Positions 8,959 through 20,784 are shown, numbered from the stretch's first letter. The stretch is DNA of 64,000 nt from Pseudomonas abietaniphila (GCF_900100795.1 NZ_FNCO01000010.1:186001-250000); one strand, 5' to 3'. The notes: a model not told the origin generated them from the sequence alone. A program made the numbers and translations.

Positions 8959-10998
8959 TCACGCGTGGCTCCAGGCGATGGCTTCACATTTGCGCAGGAC
9001 ATCGCCCATCGCACCGGCCTCCACCGGCCGACTGATCAAGTAGCCTTGTACCTCATCGCATTTGTGCTCTCTCAAGAACTCCAGCTGTTGAGCGTTCTCG
9101 ACCCCTTCGGCCACCACCTTCAACTCCAGACTGTGCGCCATGGCGATGATCGCCCGGGTGATCGCTGCGTCCTCCGTGCCTTCGTTCAGACCCCGGATAA
9201 AAGCCTGGTCGATCTTCACGTAGTCCACAGGAAAACGTTTCAGATAGCTCAGTGACGAATAGCCCGTGCCGAAATCGTCGATGGCAAGCTTCACGCCCAG
9301 TTCTCGCAACTGCTGGAAAGTGCTGATGATGTGTTCGACGCTGTCCAGCAGCTGGCTTTCGGTCAGTTCGAGTTCGAGGTATTCGGGCATCAGTCCGGCC
9401 TCATCAAGCACTTGGCGCACGAGGCTCACCAGCTTGCCTTGACGCAATTGGTGCACGGACAGGTTCACCGACACACGGATAGGCGACAGGCCACTGCGCT
9501 GCCATTCCCGCGCCTGCAGACACGCCTGACGCAGCACGAACGCTCCGATGTCCGCGATCAGGCCCGTCTCTTCCGCAAGCCCGATGAACTCGCCGGGCGG
9601 CACCATGCCGCGAACCGGATGACGCCAGCGCACAAGCGCTTCCGCCGAGCTCAATCGCCCGGTCGCCAATTCAAGTTTGGGTTGATAGAACACCTCAAGC
9701 TGACCGTCCTCAATCGCGCGGCGCAACTGAATCTCCAGTTGCAGACGCTCCAGCGTTCGGGCCTGCAGGCTTTCGGTGTAGAACTGGAAATTATTCCCGC
9801 CCAGGTGCTTGGCATGCTGCATCGCCATGTTCGCTTGAGAAACCAGCGCGGCAATGTCCCGTGCCGAATCCGGCAGCAGCGCGATACCGATGGATGCACT
9901 GACCACCAGTTCGTGCCCGGACACCGATACCGGGGCACGCAACTTGGCCAATAGCCGCGTCGTCACGCGGGCCAGCGTGGTCAAATTGCCGTAGGTGTTG
10001 AACAGCACCGCAAACTCGTCAGCCGACAGGCGCGCAACCGTATCGGCCTCTGCCAGCTCAGCACTCAACCGACGTCCCACCAGACGCAGCAGCTGATCGG
10101 CGACGTCATGTCCCAGGCTGTCGTTAAGCAACTTGAAACGGTCGAGGTTGATGTGCAGCAAGGCCAGGTTTCGCCCGCCCAGACGTACGCGCTGGTTGGC
10201 CTCGCGTAACCGCTCATTGAACAACGAACGATTGGCCAGGCCCGTCAGTTCGTCGTAATGCGACAGGTAGCGCGTGCGCTCCTCGTATTGTCGTGCGAGC
10301 TCCCGATTGAGCGCTTCGCTTTTGGCCTGTGCCTGTTGCAGGTGTTCGATCAGCGCAAGGTTTTGAAAACGGCGCGTCAAGCCGCGCTGGATCAACCGGT
10401 TGACCTGCGCGGCGACCACGATCAGCGCCAACAGCAGAATTAATCCGAGCCAGCCCCAACCTCGCAACGGCACGTCGCCACCCCAGAACAGGTAGACAAT
10501 CGGCGGTAACAGGCACGGGACGGTGAAGGTCAGAAACGCCGGAATGCTCGCAGCATAGGCCACGCTTGCGGATAACGAGGCAGCGCCAATCAGCCCGAAG
10601 ACCCAGGCTTGCTGAATGAAGCTTTCAACTGGCACCAGCACCAACGCAGCACTGGACAAGGTCAGGCCGCTGACGCAGGCCCCGGCCAGGAACATGCGCG
10701 TCCAGATCGGCTGCGCCTGACGCTCGGGCGAGGCGGCACGAAAGGCCGCCACTTGCAGCACGCGCAGACAGACCAGCGCAGACAGACAGCCGACCCAGAC
10801 GCTGACCAGCACGTAGCGCTCCGGGCTCCAGAGCAGCCAGGCGCAGAGCAAACCATTGATGAACATGAACAGGGTCGGCAGCAACGACCCCTGATAGAGA
10901 AGGCGTGTGCGCTCGACGGCAAGCTGGGTGGCGAACTGTTTGTGGATAACACGGCGTGTCGCCACAGAGTCGGCCGGGGCTTCTGAGCTGGGGGTCAT
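8959..10998 (-). CDS. Membrane GGDEF/EAL protein, probable c-di-GMP phosphodiesterase
   Basis: A protein of about 679 residues. Several N-terminal membrane segments (about residues 25-215) form the sensory part, then a coiled-coil linker, a GGDEF domain and an EAL domain. The GGDEF signature is replaced by SADEF (in RLSADEFAVLF), so diguanylate cyclase activity is doubtful. The EAL domain keeps EALVRWRHP, DDFGTGYSSLSYLK and KIDQAFI, the expected metal and catalytic residues, so c-di-GMP hydrolysis is likely. The ATG at 10998 (MTPSSEAP) is preferred to an upstream frame extension of low plausibility. It stands alone between the RpiR gene and uvrD. Confidence 0.88.
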   Translation of the reverse strand: MTPSSEAPADSVATRRVIHKQFATQLAVERTRLLYQGSLLPTLFMFINGLLCAWLLWSPERYVLVSVWVGCLSALVCLRVLQVAAFRAASPERQAQPIWTRMFLAGACVSGLTLSSAALVLVPVESFIQQAWVFGLIGAASLSASVAYAASIPAFLTFTVPCLLPPIVYLFWGGDVPLRGWGWLGLILLLALIVVAAQVNRLIQRGLTRRFQNLALIEHLQQAQAKSEALNRELARQYEERTRYLSHYDELTGLANRSLFNERLREANQRVRLGGRNLALLHINLDRFKLLNDSLGHDVADQLLRLVGRRLSAELAEADTVARLSADEFAVLFNTYGNLTTLARVTTRLLAKLRAPVSVSGHELVVSASIGIALLPDSARDIAALVSQANMAMQHAKHLGGNNFQFYTESLQARTLERLQLEIQLRRAIEDGQLEVFYQPKLELATGRLSSAEALVRWRHPVRGMVPPGEFIGLAEETGLIADIGAFVLRQACLQAREWQRSGLSPIRVSVNLSVHQLRQGKLVSLVRQVLDEAGLMPEYLELELTESQLLDSVEHIISTFQQLRELGVKLAIDDFGTGYSSLSYLKRFPVDYVKIDQAFIRGLNEGTEDAAITRAIIAMAHSLELKVVAEGVENAQQLEFLREHKCDEVQGYLISRPVEAGAMGDVLRKCEAIAWSHA

Positions 10999-11118
10999 GG
11001 CGGTTCTTATAATTAGTGAGCCTTGAACGTCAGCGGAGCATACACAAGCCACCGGAGAGACCAAACAGTCAGAAAATTAAATTGTATGGACGGTCGGATA
11101 CCCGTCACACCTGCAGGA

Positions 11119-11200
11119 CCGAGCTTGCCCGCGATGAGGGTGGACCGGTTACCGATGGTGTCGCCCCGAGACAGCAATCGCGGGCAAGCGCGCTCCTACA
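11119..11200. repeat. REP-type inverted repeat
   Basis: Arms CTTGCCCGCGAT and ATCGCGGGCAAG face each other, with CGCGCTCCTACAG outside the right arm. This is the GC-rich pseudomonad REP pattern and lies between divergent genes. Confidence 0.7.
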
Positions 11201-11278
11201 GTTTGAAGAAAGGCATAACTTTGCGACCGGCCAGCGTTAGAGTTTGCCCACACCATCCCGGCACCCTAGAATGCGCCG

Positions 11279-13462
<2,184 letters not shown>

Positions 13463-13486
13463 GCCGTCGCTGATACCGCGCAAAAT

Positions 13487-13578
13487 CTGTGGGAGCCAAT
13501 TCATTCGCCAGAGGCCAGTACAGCCGATAGAGATTCAGAGGCTGACAAACCCCGTCGCGAATGAATTCGCTTCCACAA
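13487..13578. repeat. REP-type inverted repeat (GAATTCATTCGC class)
   Basis: TGTGGGAGCCAATTCATTCGC opens the element and GCGAATGAATTCGCTTCCACA closes it, about 90 bases apart. The same class recurs at 20824 and 26252. Confidence 0.75.
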
Positions 13579-13804
13579 AGGGTTCGCCTGATTGCAGGTA
13601 ATCAGTCGCCGGACACCCCTTCCCACTTGCATTCCTACATCCGGCCCCCATCTTTCCTACAGAACTTTCTTCACCGGCCTACAACCCAAGTATTACAGGC
13701 GCTTTGAAGATCCACGCAAAAGCCGGAAACATATGGCCGCTGGTCAGACACATTTGTCCTGTTCAATATGGCGCGCGTGCAATCCACAAACGGGAATTCC
13801 CAAT

Positions 13805-14656
13805 ATGCAACGTTTTCTAAGCATCGCTTTGGCGCTGGTCATCGGGCTCACCATGAGCCTGGATGCCAACGCCGCGCGTTTCGGTGGTGGCAAGAGCATG
13901 GGCTCGGCGCCAAGTCACCAGGCGCGCCAAACAGCTCCTTCCGCTCCTGCCGCCGCGCCTAACGCCGCCGGCCGTCCTGCTGCTGCTGCAGGCGGTGCTT
14001 CCAAATGGCTGGGCCCACTGGCCGGTATCGCTGCAGGCGGCCTGTTGGCCTCCATGTTCATGGGCGGTGGTTTCCAGGGCATGCAGTTCTTCGACATCCT
14101 GATCATGGCCATCATCGCCTTCGTGATCTTCCGCTTCATCGCGGCACGTCGACGCAAACAGCAGCAGCCGCAAATGGCTCCAGCGGGCGCGCCGTACCAG
14201 CGTGAAACCTTCGAGCAGCCTCAACAGACCAACTCGATGTTCGGGGGCTCGCCTGCAGCAGCAGCGCGTCCAGTGATCAGCGCACCGGCCTGGTTCAACG
14301 AGGAGCGCTTCCTTGAAGCCGCGCGTACGCACTTCCAGTCGCTGCAACAGCACTGGGATGCGAACGAAATGGACAAGATCGCCGAGTTCGTGACCCCACA
14401 AATGCTGCAGTTCCTGAAAAAAGAACGTGCGGACCTGGGTGACGGCTTCCAGTCGACCTACATCGACAACCTGACCGTGCAACTGGACGGTCTGGACGAT
14501 CGCGCCGACAAGACCATCGCGACCCTGACCTTCAACGGTGTGTCGAAGACCTCGCGCTTTGACCAGGGCGAAGTGTTCAGCGAAAGCTGGAACATGGAAC
14601 GCGCGCCTGGCGACAACCAGCCTTGGCTGGTGGCAGGTATCCGCCAGAACGGCTGA
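13805..14656 (+). CDS. Tim44-like domain membrane protein
   Basis: A protein of 283 residues. An N-terminal signal-like segment (MQRFLSIALALVIGLTMSLDANA) precedes a low-complexity Ala/Pro/Gly stretch. One or two membrane segments follow (GPLAGIAAGGLLASMFMGGG and FDILIMAIIAFVIFRFIA), then a basic patch RRRKQQQ. The last 130 residues form a Tim44-like domain (WFNEERFLEAARTHFQSLQQHW to the C-terminus). The family is widespread in proteobacteria with no settled function. The ATG at 13805 is chosen because the signal sequence starts there. A strong terminator follows. Confidence 0.88.
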   Translation: MQRFLSIALALVIGLTMSLDANAARFGGGKSMGSAPSHQARQTAPSAPAAAPNAAGRPAAAAGGASKWLGPLAGIAAGGLLASMFMGGGFQGMQFFDILIMAIIAFVIFRFIAARRRKQQQPQMAPAGAPYQRETFEQPQQTNSMFGGSPAAAARPVISAPAWFNEERFLEAARTHFQSLQQHWDANEMDKIAEFVTPQMLQFLKKERADLGDGFQSTYIDNLTVQLDGLDDRADKTIATLTFNGVSKTSRFDQGEVFSESWNMERAPGDNQPWLVAGIRQNG

Positions 14657-14681
14657 AACTCTGAGGCACCGTTCTAGTCAA

Positions 14682-14713
14682 AACCCCGAACTTGTTTCGG
14701 GGTTTTGTTTTTG
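14682..14713 (+). terminator. Intrinsic terminator of the Tim44-like gene
   Basis: A CCCCGAAC/TTTCGGGG-type stem around a short loop is followed by TTTTGTTTTT. Confidence 0.9.
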
Positions 14714-14786
14714 GAACGGCGCAGTTAATTTGGTGATGCCCTTGAGCTACTGTATAACCCGCGCAAACCGTTAGAGGATCCACGTC

Positions 14787-15194
14787 GTGGAAGAAGTCAT
14801 CGAACAACTCCGTGAAGCCAATGAGCCGGTTCCCGTCCCGCTTGAGCTGCCGGACGAAGATCAGCTTGTCGAGATCGAAGAAGAGCTGTTCATCAACATC
14901 CCTTTTGTCTTCAAAGAGTTCCTGCTGACCGTCAGTGACGTGGTTTACGGCAGCCTGGAGCCGGTGACTGTCACCGACGCTAGCTTGCACACCTACTTAC
15001 CGGAAGTGGCAGCTAATGCCTGGGATGCCGGTGTACCGCGCGACCTGATCCCGATCTGTCAGGACGGCGAGGACTATTACTGCGTCGAGGAAGACGGCAC
15101 CGTGGTGCTGTGGTCCGGCGAAGAAGAACTCGTCACCGAAGAAAGCTGGGAATCGGTCTGGCACTGGGCGCGGGACGTCTGGCTGGAAAGCTGA
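14787..15194 (+). CDS. SMI1/KNR4 (SUKH) family protein
   Basis: A 135-residue, very acidic protein starting at GTG 14787. The pattern LPDEDQLVEIEEELFINIPFVFKEFLLTVSD is typical of the SMI1/KNR4 fold, followed by the conserved W-rich end ESVWHWARDVW. Members include immunity proteins against polymorphic toxins as well as stand-alone housekeeping proteins. No toxin gene is adjacent, and the gene sits in a conserved chromosomal stretch, so an immunity role is not supported. No signal peptide is visible. Confidence 0.8.
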   Translation: MEEVIEQLREANEPVPVPLELPDEDQLVEIEEELFINIPFVFKEFLLTVSDVVYGSLEPVTVTDASLHTYLPEVAANAWDAGVPRDLIPICQDGEDYYCVEEDGTVVLWSGEEELVTEESWESVWHWARDVWLES

Positions 15195-15227
15195 GACCCG
15201 CACCGCTCATCCATGAGCCCTCTGAGC

Positions 15228-16991
15228 TTAACGCTCCGAAGGCTCCTGATGATTCCCCAGCGTTTCCAGCAGCGCGATCTGCATGCGTGTGTGCACGCGT
15301 ATGAACCACCGCCATAGCACCGCAGCGACGACCGCCGCGACCAGTACGATCAGCATTAGCCATTCACTGGTCGGCAGCATGCTCGCCGAGAGCAACGCGA
15401 TCAGCAAGAAAATCACCACCAGCGACAGCAGCGGAATCACCTCGGCGATCACCCGTCGCACGCGTGCAGTATGCCGGCCCGCCATCTCAGGCTTGACGCC
15501 CATTTCAGCCAACAGCATCGACAGTGCTTTGAGCTTGCGATACGCCGCAATCAGAAACGGCAACGACAGCAGGAGCGAAGCGCCCCATATCCAGGCTTTT
15601 TGCTGACCCACCTCACTGACCCACTCACTGAAATAGTCGCCAATTCGCTCGGCGAAATACGCACTGCAGAAGAAAATCGCCACCACCAGGGCCAGATTCA
15701 CGCCGACCTGCAGCAGGATCTTGCGGATCATCGACGCAAGCAATGCGCCTTGTCCTTGTGGCTGAATGCTGCGCAGCCATTCCCCGTAGAGACCGAACAC
15801 CCGGGCCACACGCGTCGGAACGATGGCGGCGAGTGAGTGAGACAGCGGATCCGCTGCCCTGATCAGATAAGGCGTGAGCAGTGTGGTAATCGCCGACACT
15901 GCCACGGCGACCGGATAAAGGAAGTCACTGGTGACCTGAAGCGTCATCCCCAGCGCCGCGATGATGAACGAGAACTCACCGATCTGTGACAGCCCCATGC
16001 CCACGCGCAGTGAGGTCTTGCCGTCGTTACCGGCAATGAACGCGCCCAGGCCGCAGGACAGCATCTTGCCCAGTACAACGGCGACGGTGATCACAACAAT
16101 GGGCCAGGCGTAATCAAGCAGGATCTGCGGGTCGATCATCAAGCCGATCGCCACGAAGAAGATCGCGCTGAACATGTCCCGAATGGGTTCGACCAAGTGC
16201 TCGATCTTCGCCAGTTGTTTCGATTCAGCCATGATTGCGCCTATCAGGAACGCGCCAAGCACCATGCTGTATTCGAGTTTGACCACCAGCAGGCAGAAGC
16301 CAAAACACAGGCCTAGCACGGTCACCAGCAGCATCTCGTTACTTTCGAATTTCGCCACATATGCCAGCAGGCGTGGCACCAGCAAAATGCCAATGACCAG
16401 CGCGACGATCATGAACAGCGACAGCTTGCCGACCGTGGAAAACACTTCTCCGGAGCTGACAGTGCCGCTGACGGCAATCCCTGAGAGCAGTGCGATGATG
16501 CCGATACCGAGAATGTCTTCGACGATCAGCACACCAAATATCAACTGCGCAAAACGCTGGTTCTTCATTTTCAGGTCGTTGAGCGCTTTGACGATGATGG
16601 TGGTGGAAGAAATGGCGAGGATCGCACCCAGGAACAGCGAATCCATGGTGCTCCAGCCGAAGAACTGGCCGATTTCGTAACCAATCCAGATCATCAGCAT
16701 GATTTCGAGGAATGCCGCGATAAACGCCGTGGCACCGACCTTGAACAGTTTGCGCAGACTGAATTCCAGTCCCAGGCAGAACATCAGGAAGATCACGCCC
16801 AGTTCGGCGAGGGTCTTGATGGTGTCTTCATCGTGGATAAGGCCGAACGGCGGCGTATGCGGACCAATGATGAAGCCCGCCACGATGTACCCCAGCACGA
16901 CCGGCTGTTTGAGCCGGTGGAACAACACGGTGACCACGCCAGCCACCAGCATGATAACGGCCAGGTCCTGAATGAAACTGATGGCATGCAT
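15228..16991 (-). CDS. CPA2 cation:proton antiporter (KefB-type core without RCK domain)
   Basis: A 587-residue inner membrane antiporter of the Na+/H+ exchanger CPA2 superfamily. About 12 membrane segments cover the first 390 residues, including GLEFSLRKLFKVG, AISSTTIIVKAL and GAFLIGAIMAES. The C-terminal part, instead of a cytosolic TrkA-N/RCK domain as in KefB or YbaL, holds further hydrophobic segments ending in a charged tail. It probably exchanges K+ or Na+ for H+; the ion is not decided by sequence. The ATG at 16991 has AAGGAG about 10 bases upstream and is preferred to an upstream frame extension. Confidence 0.88.
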   Translation of the reverse strand: MHAISFIQDLAVIMLVAGVVTVLFHRLKQPVVLGYIVAGFIIGPHTPPFGLIHDEDTIKTLAELGVIFLMFCLGLEFSLRKLFKVGATAFIAAFLEIMLMIWIGYEIGQFFGWSTMDSLFLGAILAISSTTIIVKALNDLKMKNQRFAQLIFGVLIVEDILGIGIIALLSGIAVSGTVSSGEVFSTVGKLSLFMIVALVIGILLVPRLLAYVAKFESNEMLLVTVLGLCFGFCLLVVKLEYSMVLGAFLIGAIMAESKQLAKIEHLVEPIRDMFSAIFFVAIGLMIDPQILLDYAWPIVVITVAVVLGKMLSCGLGAFIAGNDGKTSLRVGMGLSQIGEFSFIIAALGMTLQVTSDFLYPVAVAVSAITTLLTPYLIRAADPLSHSLAAIVPTRVARVFGLYGEWLRSIQPQGQGALLASMIRKILLQVGVNLALVVAIFFCSAYFAERIGDYFSEWVSEVGQQKAWIWGASLLLSLPFLIAAYRKLKALSMLLAEMGVKPEMAGRHTARVRRVIAEVIPLLSLVVIFLLIALLSASMLPTSEWLMLIVLVAAVVAAVLWRWFIRVHTRMQIALLETLGNHQEPSER

Positions 16992-17305
16992 GGGCGCGGA
17001 CTCCTTGTAACGAACCGTGAAGATGCGCGTTTCTGCCGAAAAGACGGACGCCTGCTGTACGAAAAGTCGCCAGCAAGGCCAGAAAAGGCTTATCAAAACG
17101 CAGGAAATACCCCATCCAAGGGTTTTCGCAGGTTAACACCGCACAAAAGCGGATAAAGCCGGTGCAATATATGGAAACAGATAGGCAACAGGCGTGACGG
17201 CAGGCCAACTGTCAGCGTCCCGATAATGTGGGTCTTGATGACCGATTTGCATCGAGCACCGAAACAGGTGCCAATTTTTCTGACTCAACTGACCGTGAGC
17301 ACGCT

Positions 17306-17791
17306 ATGGAACCCGGAAACGCCCAGCTGTCGATGACTGTATTGATGACCCCGGACATGGCCAACTTTTCTGGCAACGTGCACGGCGGCACCCTTCTCAA
17401 GTACCTCGACGAAGTCGCTTACGCTTGCGCAAGCCGTTACGCCGGTCGCTATGTAGTGACTCTGTCGGTAGATCAGGTGATTTTCCGCGAGCCGATACAT
17501 GTCGGCGAGCTGGTGACCTTCCTGGCGTCGGTCAATTACACCGGCAATACGTCCATGGAAGTCGGCATCAAAGTGGTGACCGAGAACATCCGCGAGCGCT
17601 CGGTGCGTCACACCAATAGCTGCTTCTTCACCATGGTGGCGGTGGACGATCAACGCAAACCGGCGAGCGTACCGCCGCTGAGCCCACAGACCAGCGAAGA
17701 CAAACGCCGCTACGTGCAAGCGCAACAGCGTCGCCAGATTCGTCAGGAACTGGAAAAGCGTTATCGCGAGATCAGGGAAGACGGGGTTTGA
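17306..17791 (+). CDS. Acyl-CoA thioesterase (YciA-type hotdog)
   Basis: A 161-residue hotdog-fold thioesterase that hydrolyses acyl-CoA to fatty acid and CoA in the cytoplasm. The signature NVHGGTLLKYLDEVAYACA carries the catalytic Asp. The conserved hexamer-interface strand DQVIFREPIHVGELVTF follows. A charged C-terminal helix (DKRRYVQAQQRRQIRQELEKR) is typical of the Acot7/YciA group. The ATG at 17306 gives the normal family length. It is divergent from the antiporter and followed by a REP element. Confidence 0.9.
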   Translation: MEPGNAQLSMTVLMTPDMANFSGNVHGGTLLKYLDEVAYACASRYAGRYVVTLSVDQVIFREPIHVGELVTFLASVNYTGNTSMEVGIKVVTENIRERSVRHTNSCFFTMVAVDDQRKPASVPPLSPQTSEDKRRYVQAQQRRQIRQELEKRYREIREDGV

Positions 17792-17822
17792 TTCTCAGAC
17801 TCAAGTCGATGGCGAGATAAAT

Positions 17823-17956
17823 GTAGGAGCGTGGCTTGTCCCGCGATCTGCCGGGCACCGGCAGCAGAAACGTTGTGTGCAGTCTGTGAGAACGAACGCG
17901 TGAAACGGATTTACGGCGGGTGCCCCGCCGATCGCGGGACAAGCCACGCTCCTACA
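17823..17956. repeat. REP-type inverted repeat
   Basis: GTAGGAGCGTGGCTTGTCCC opens and GGGACAAGCCACGCTCCTAC closes the element. The 20-base arms pair perfectly across about 95 bases, between convergent genes. Confidence 0.85.
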
Positions 17957-17966
17957 GACCATTGTG

Positions 17967-18833
17967 TTACAGGCGAGTCGCTTCAAACTTGACCCGCGGG
18001 TGCGCGATCCGATCCTGCGCCCGGATCAGCTCAAGCTCATAACTGCCGCAGGCCTGAGTTTCCAGCAGCACTTCGTGCACTGCCGAGGCGGTGTATTCAA
18101 ACGCACTGCGCAGGTCTTCGCCCAACAACACCTTGGACAGGAAAAGACCGGACGTCAGATCGCCCACGCCCACGGGTTGCCGGGGGAACGCCAGCAACGG
18201 TCGGCGCAGGTGCCAGCTTTCGTGCTCGGTCACCAAGAGCATCTCAAACCCATCGGCAGGCTTTCCCGGATAATCCAGGTGTTTGACGATAATCGCCTTC
18301 GGACCTCTCGCCAGCAGCGCCCGAGCCATCGCCAGACAGTCGAGCAGCGACGAGGGCTTTCGACCCGAGAAACTGTCCAGTTCCAGCTGATTCGGGCATA
18401 GAAAGTCAGCCACTGCCGCCGCTTCATCCAAGAGGAAATCGCTGACTTCTTGCGGCACGATGCAGCCTTTCTCTGGATGACCCATCACTGGATCGCACAG
18501 GTAAAGCGCACGGGGATTGGCGCGCTTGATGTGCTCGACGGCCGTCAGAATCGCTCGCCCCTGCGCGGCGCTGCCCAGATAGCCGGACAGTACGGCGTCG
18601 CAATTTCCCAATTCCCCAATCGCCGCGATCCCGTCGACCAGCGCCGGAATCTGCTGCGGCGCCAACACTTCACCCGCCCAGTGCCCATACTGAGTGTGGT
18701 TGGAGAACTGCACAGTGTTCAGAGGCCAGACATTGATGCCGATACGCTGCATAGGAAACACGGCCGCGCTGTTGCCGGCGTGCCCGAAAACCACGTGTGA
18801 CTGGATGGCGAGTAGGTGAGGCGAACGTTTCAT
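17967..18833 (-). CDS. pdxY: Pyridoxal kinase PdxY
   Basis: A 288-residue ribokinase-fold kinase that phosphorylates pyridoxal with ATP in the vitamin B6 salvage pathway. Landmarks are the N-terminal LLAIQSHVVFGHAGNSAAVFP, CDPVMGHPEKGCIVP, LCPNQLELDSFSG and the anion-hole/catalytic segment PVGVGDLTSGLFLS, where Asp of GVGD is the base. Length and motifs fit PdxY rather than PdxK. The ATG at 18833 is preferred over an in-frame start nine codons upstream. Confidence 0.93.
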   Translation of the reverse strand: MKRSPHLLAIQSHVVFGHAGNSAAVFPMQRIGINVWPLNTVQFSNHTQYGHWAGEVLAPQQIPALVDGIAAIGELGNCDAVLSGYLGSAAQGRAILTAVEHIKRANPRALYLCDPVMGHPEKGCIVPQEVSDFLLDEAAAVADFLCPNQLELDSFSGRKPSSLLDCLAMARALLARGPKAIIVKHLDYPGKPADGFEMLLVTEHESWHLRRPLLAFPRQPVGVGDLTSGLFLSKVLLGEDLRSAFEYTASAVHEVLLETQACGSYELELIRAQDRIAHPRVKFEATRL

Positions 18834-18967
18834 GACAGGTTCCTGAAGCCGGGACAGCACAGTAGTAGCGAAGCCGGACGAAGTGAAGCGAAATTAAGCT
18901 ATCGGACTATGGCTGTCAGTCACCTGACGCAGTTAAGCTGGACATCTTCTGTGGGAGCTCTCTTTTC

Positions 18968-19360
18968 ATGCTAACCCTGGGCAACATATTCGTCCTGATG
19001 CTGCTGGCGACCGCTGGCGCTTGGCTGTGGCATTCCCATGGTCTGCGTGAACGGGCGCTTGAGCGCGTCAAACAGCACTGCGCCAAACTGGACATCGAAC
19101 TGCTCGACGGCAACGTCGCTTTACGTCGCATCACGTTCAAGCGCGACAATGAAGGCCGCAAGCGTCTGGCGCGTGTGTATAACTTCGAGTTCACCGTGAC
19201 CGGCGAACAGCGTCACCCCGGTACCATCACGATGTTCGGTGCGCACACCGCGCAGATCGAGCTGGCGCCCTACCCGTTCGAGATCAAGAATCCGAAGCCA
19301 ACCGCTGAGATCATTCAGCTCGCGGAATGGCGCCAGGAACACAACAAGTGGAAGCAGTAA
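18968..19360 (+). CDS. DUF3301 family small membrane-anchored protein
   Basis: A 130-residue protein with one N-terminal membrane segment (LGNIFVLMLLATAGAWLW) and a soluble remainder rich in basic residues (LRRITFKRDNEGRKRLARVYNFEF). This matches the DUF3301 family of gammaproteobacteria, whose function is unknown. The segment probably anchors it to the inner membrane. It converges on the CobW-family gene, and a perfect DnaA-box 9-mer lies at 19366-19374 between the two. Confidence 0.82.
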   Translation: MLTLGNIFVLMLLATAGAWLWHSHGLRERALERVKQHCAKLDIELLDGNVALRRITFKRDNEGRKRLARVYNFEFTVTGEQRHPGTITMFGAHTAQIELAPYPFEIKNPKPTAEIIQLAEWRQEHNKWKQ

Positions 19361-19380
19361 TTCGCTGTGGATAACCCCTG

Positions 19381-20358
19381 CTAGGCCAGACAGGCTGCCA
19401 GCTGCGCGTTCAACGCTGCCTCGTCTTGCGGCGATGCGAAGATCAGTTCCAGACGTGAATCCTTGCGCCACTCACTCGGCGACCACGTCAATGCCCCACC
19501 CTCCAGCGCGTTAGCCGAGACCCATCCTGTCGGGCTGTGGATAACCAGCTTGGCCCTACGCCAATCAAGGCTTTGCACCCATTTCTGGACCTTCTGGGCA
19601 TCGAATACCCGATCCGTATGCCAACGCCAGCCGATGCTCCAGCCTTCCGCCTGGCCTTGGCTCAGGCAAATTGGCTTCATTGGGTCGGTCCATACAGCCG
19701 GTAACTGGCTCAGCGTCCTCGGCACAGCGACGTTCGGCACAACAGGGTTCTCCACACCCTCGCTGGCACGCGCGCTGATGCCGGGCAGCCGATCAACGGG
19801 AAGCGCACCGCGTTCGGTCCAGAAGACGGGTCGAGCAGGCAGCGCATCGATGACCGCCTGACGTTTGCCCTGATCCAGTGCTTCAGACTTGTTCAACACC
19901 AGCAAACCGGCCTGCGCCAGTGCTTCGTGCTGTGTCGGCGGCAAGGCCTTACCGGCCGCTAGCGCCTGCGCATCGAGCACCATGACACCGGCTTGCACCG
20001 CGAGGACGCCAACCCAGGGTGCCTCGTGCAACTGCGCGATCAATTGCACAGGGTGACCCAGACCGGAAGGCTCAATGAACAGCCGGTCCGGCCGGGCCTT
20101 GCGCAGCAGGCGCCCCAGACCGATCTGAAACGGCGCCCCGTTGACGCAACACAGGCATCCACCAGCCACTTCGCCAAGTGCGATACCATCCTCGGCCGTG
20201 GTCAGCAGCGCCGCATCCAGGCCGATCTGGCCGAACTCATTGATCAGGATCGCCCAGCGTTCATTCGCCGGTTTCTGGGCCAGCAGGTGTTTGATCAGGC
20301 TGGTCTTGCCTGCGCCCAATGGGCCAGCAATGACATGGGTGGGAATGTTCTGCAGCAT
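19381..20358 (-). CDS. CobW/COG0523-family GTPase
   Basis: A 325-residue G3E-family GTPase. It shows Walker A GPLGAGKTS, the metal-binding CxCC motif in GGCLCCVNGA, NEFGQIGLDA, and NKSE as the guanine-specificity motif. A C-terminal CobW domain includes WRWHTDRVFD. COG0523 proteins deliver metals, often zinc, to target enzymes. In P. aeruginosa a homologue (PA5532) lies in the zinc-responsive block beside zigA and amiA, as here. No Zur-box-like site is visible directly upstream. The ATG at 20358 puts the P-loop at the usual position near the N-terminus. Its target is unknown. Confidence 0.88.
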   Translation of the reverse strand: MLQNIPTHVIAGPLGAGKTSLIKHLLAQKPANERWAILINEFGQIGLDAALLTTAEDGIALGEVAGGCLCCVNGAPFQIGLGRLLRKARPDRLFIEPSGLGHPVQLIAQLHEAPWVGVLAVQAGVMVLDAQALAAGKALPPTQHEALAQAGLLVLNKSEALDQGKRQAVIDALPARPVFWTERGALPVDRLPGISARASEGVENPVVPNVAVPRTLSQLPAVWTDPMKPICLSQGQAEGWSIGWRWHTDRVFDAQKVQKWVQSLDWRRAKLVIHSPTGWVSANALEGGALTWSPSEWRKDSRLELIFASPQDEAALNAQLAACLA

Positions 20359-20412
20359 GTCCGGCCATTCTTGAACGTCGCTCCCGAAAACGAGCGCAGA
20401 CGGAGGTAATCG

Positions 20413-20784
20413 ATGCGAGCAAACTGGCTGCCCGTGCGGCTGGCGTTGATGGTGTTGGCGATGACGTCGAGTCAGGCGTGGGCTGAGTCCTGCGTGGTTC
20501 ACAGCCAGGCCGAACGGCTTGATGTGAAAGTCTGCCAGGAAAATCTAAACATCCCGCCCGACCTGTTTCACGATGGCTTCTGCAAACCACAGCTCAAAGA
20601 CCAAAAGGTCGAAGTCACCTACCTGGAACAATGCCCATCGGGGTCGTTCGGCCAGTGCAACAACGCGCAAGTCGCCAATATGCCCTATCGGCAGAACATT
20701 CACTATTACGGCGTCGCCAGCGATGCGGCGTTCCTGAAGCCGTTTTGCGAGCAGCAAAGCAAGGGTGTGTGGAAAGCGCAGTGA
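20413..20784 (+). CDS. Small secreted Cys-rich hypothetical protein
   Basis: A 123-residue protein with a clear Sec signal peptide (MRANWLPVRLALMVLAMTSSQAWA, cleavage before ESC). The mature part has six cysteines, including SC, VC, FC, QC, QCNN and FC, probably as disulfides in the periplasm. No known domain is recognised. GGAGG lies about 6 bases before the ATG. It is divergent from the CobW-family gene and may share its control, which is inference. Confidence 0.7.
   Translation: MRANWLPVRLALMVLAMTSSQAWAESCVVHSQAERLDVKVCQENLNIPPDLFHDGFCKPQLKDQKVEVTYLEQCPSGSFGQCNNAQVANMPYRQNIHYYGVASDAAFLKPFCEQQSKGVWKAQ

Noticed and set aside
14787..15194. Immunity protein of a polymorphic toxin system
   Set aside because: SUKH fold fits, but there is no toxin, Rhs or CDI gene near and the locus looks conserved and housekeeping.
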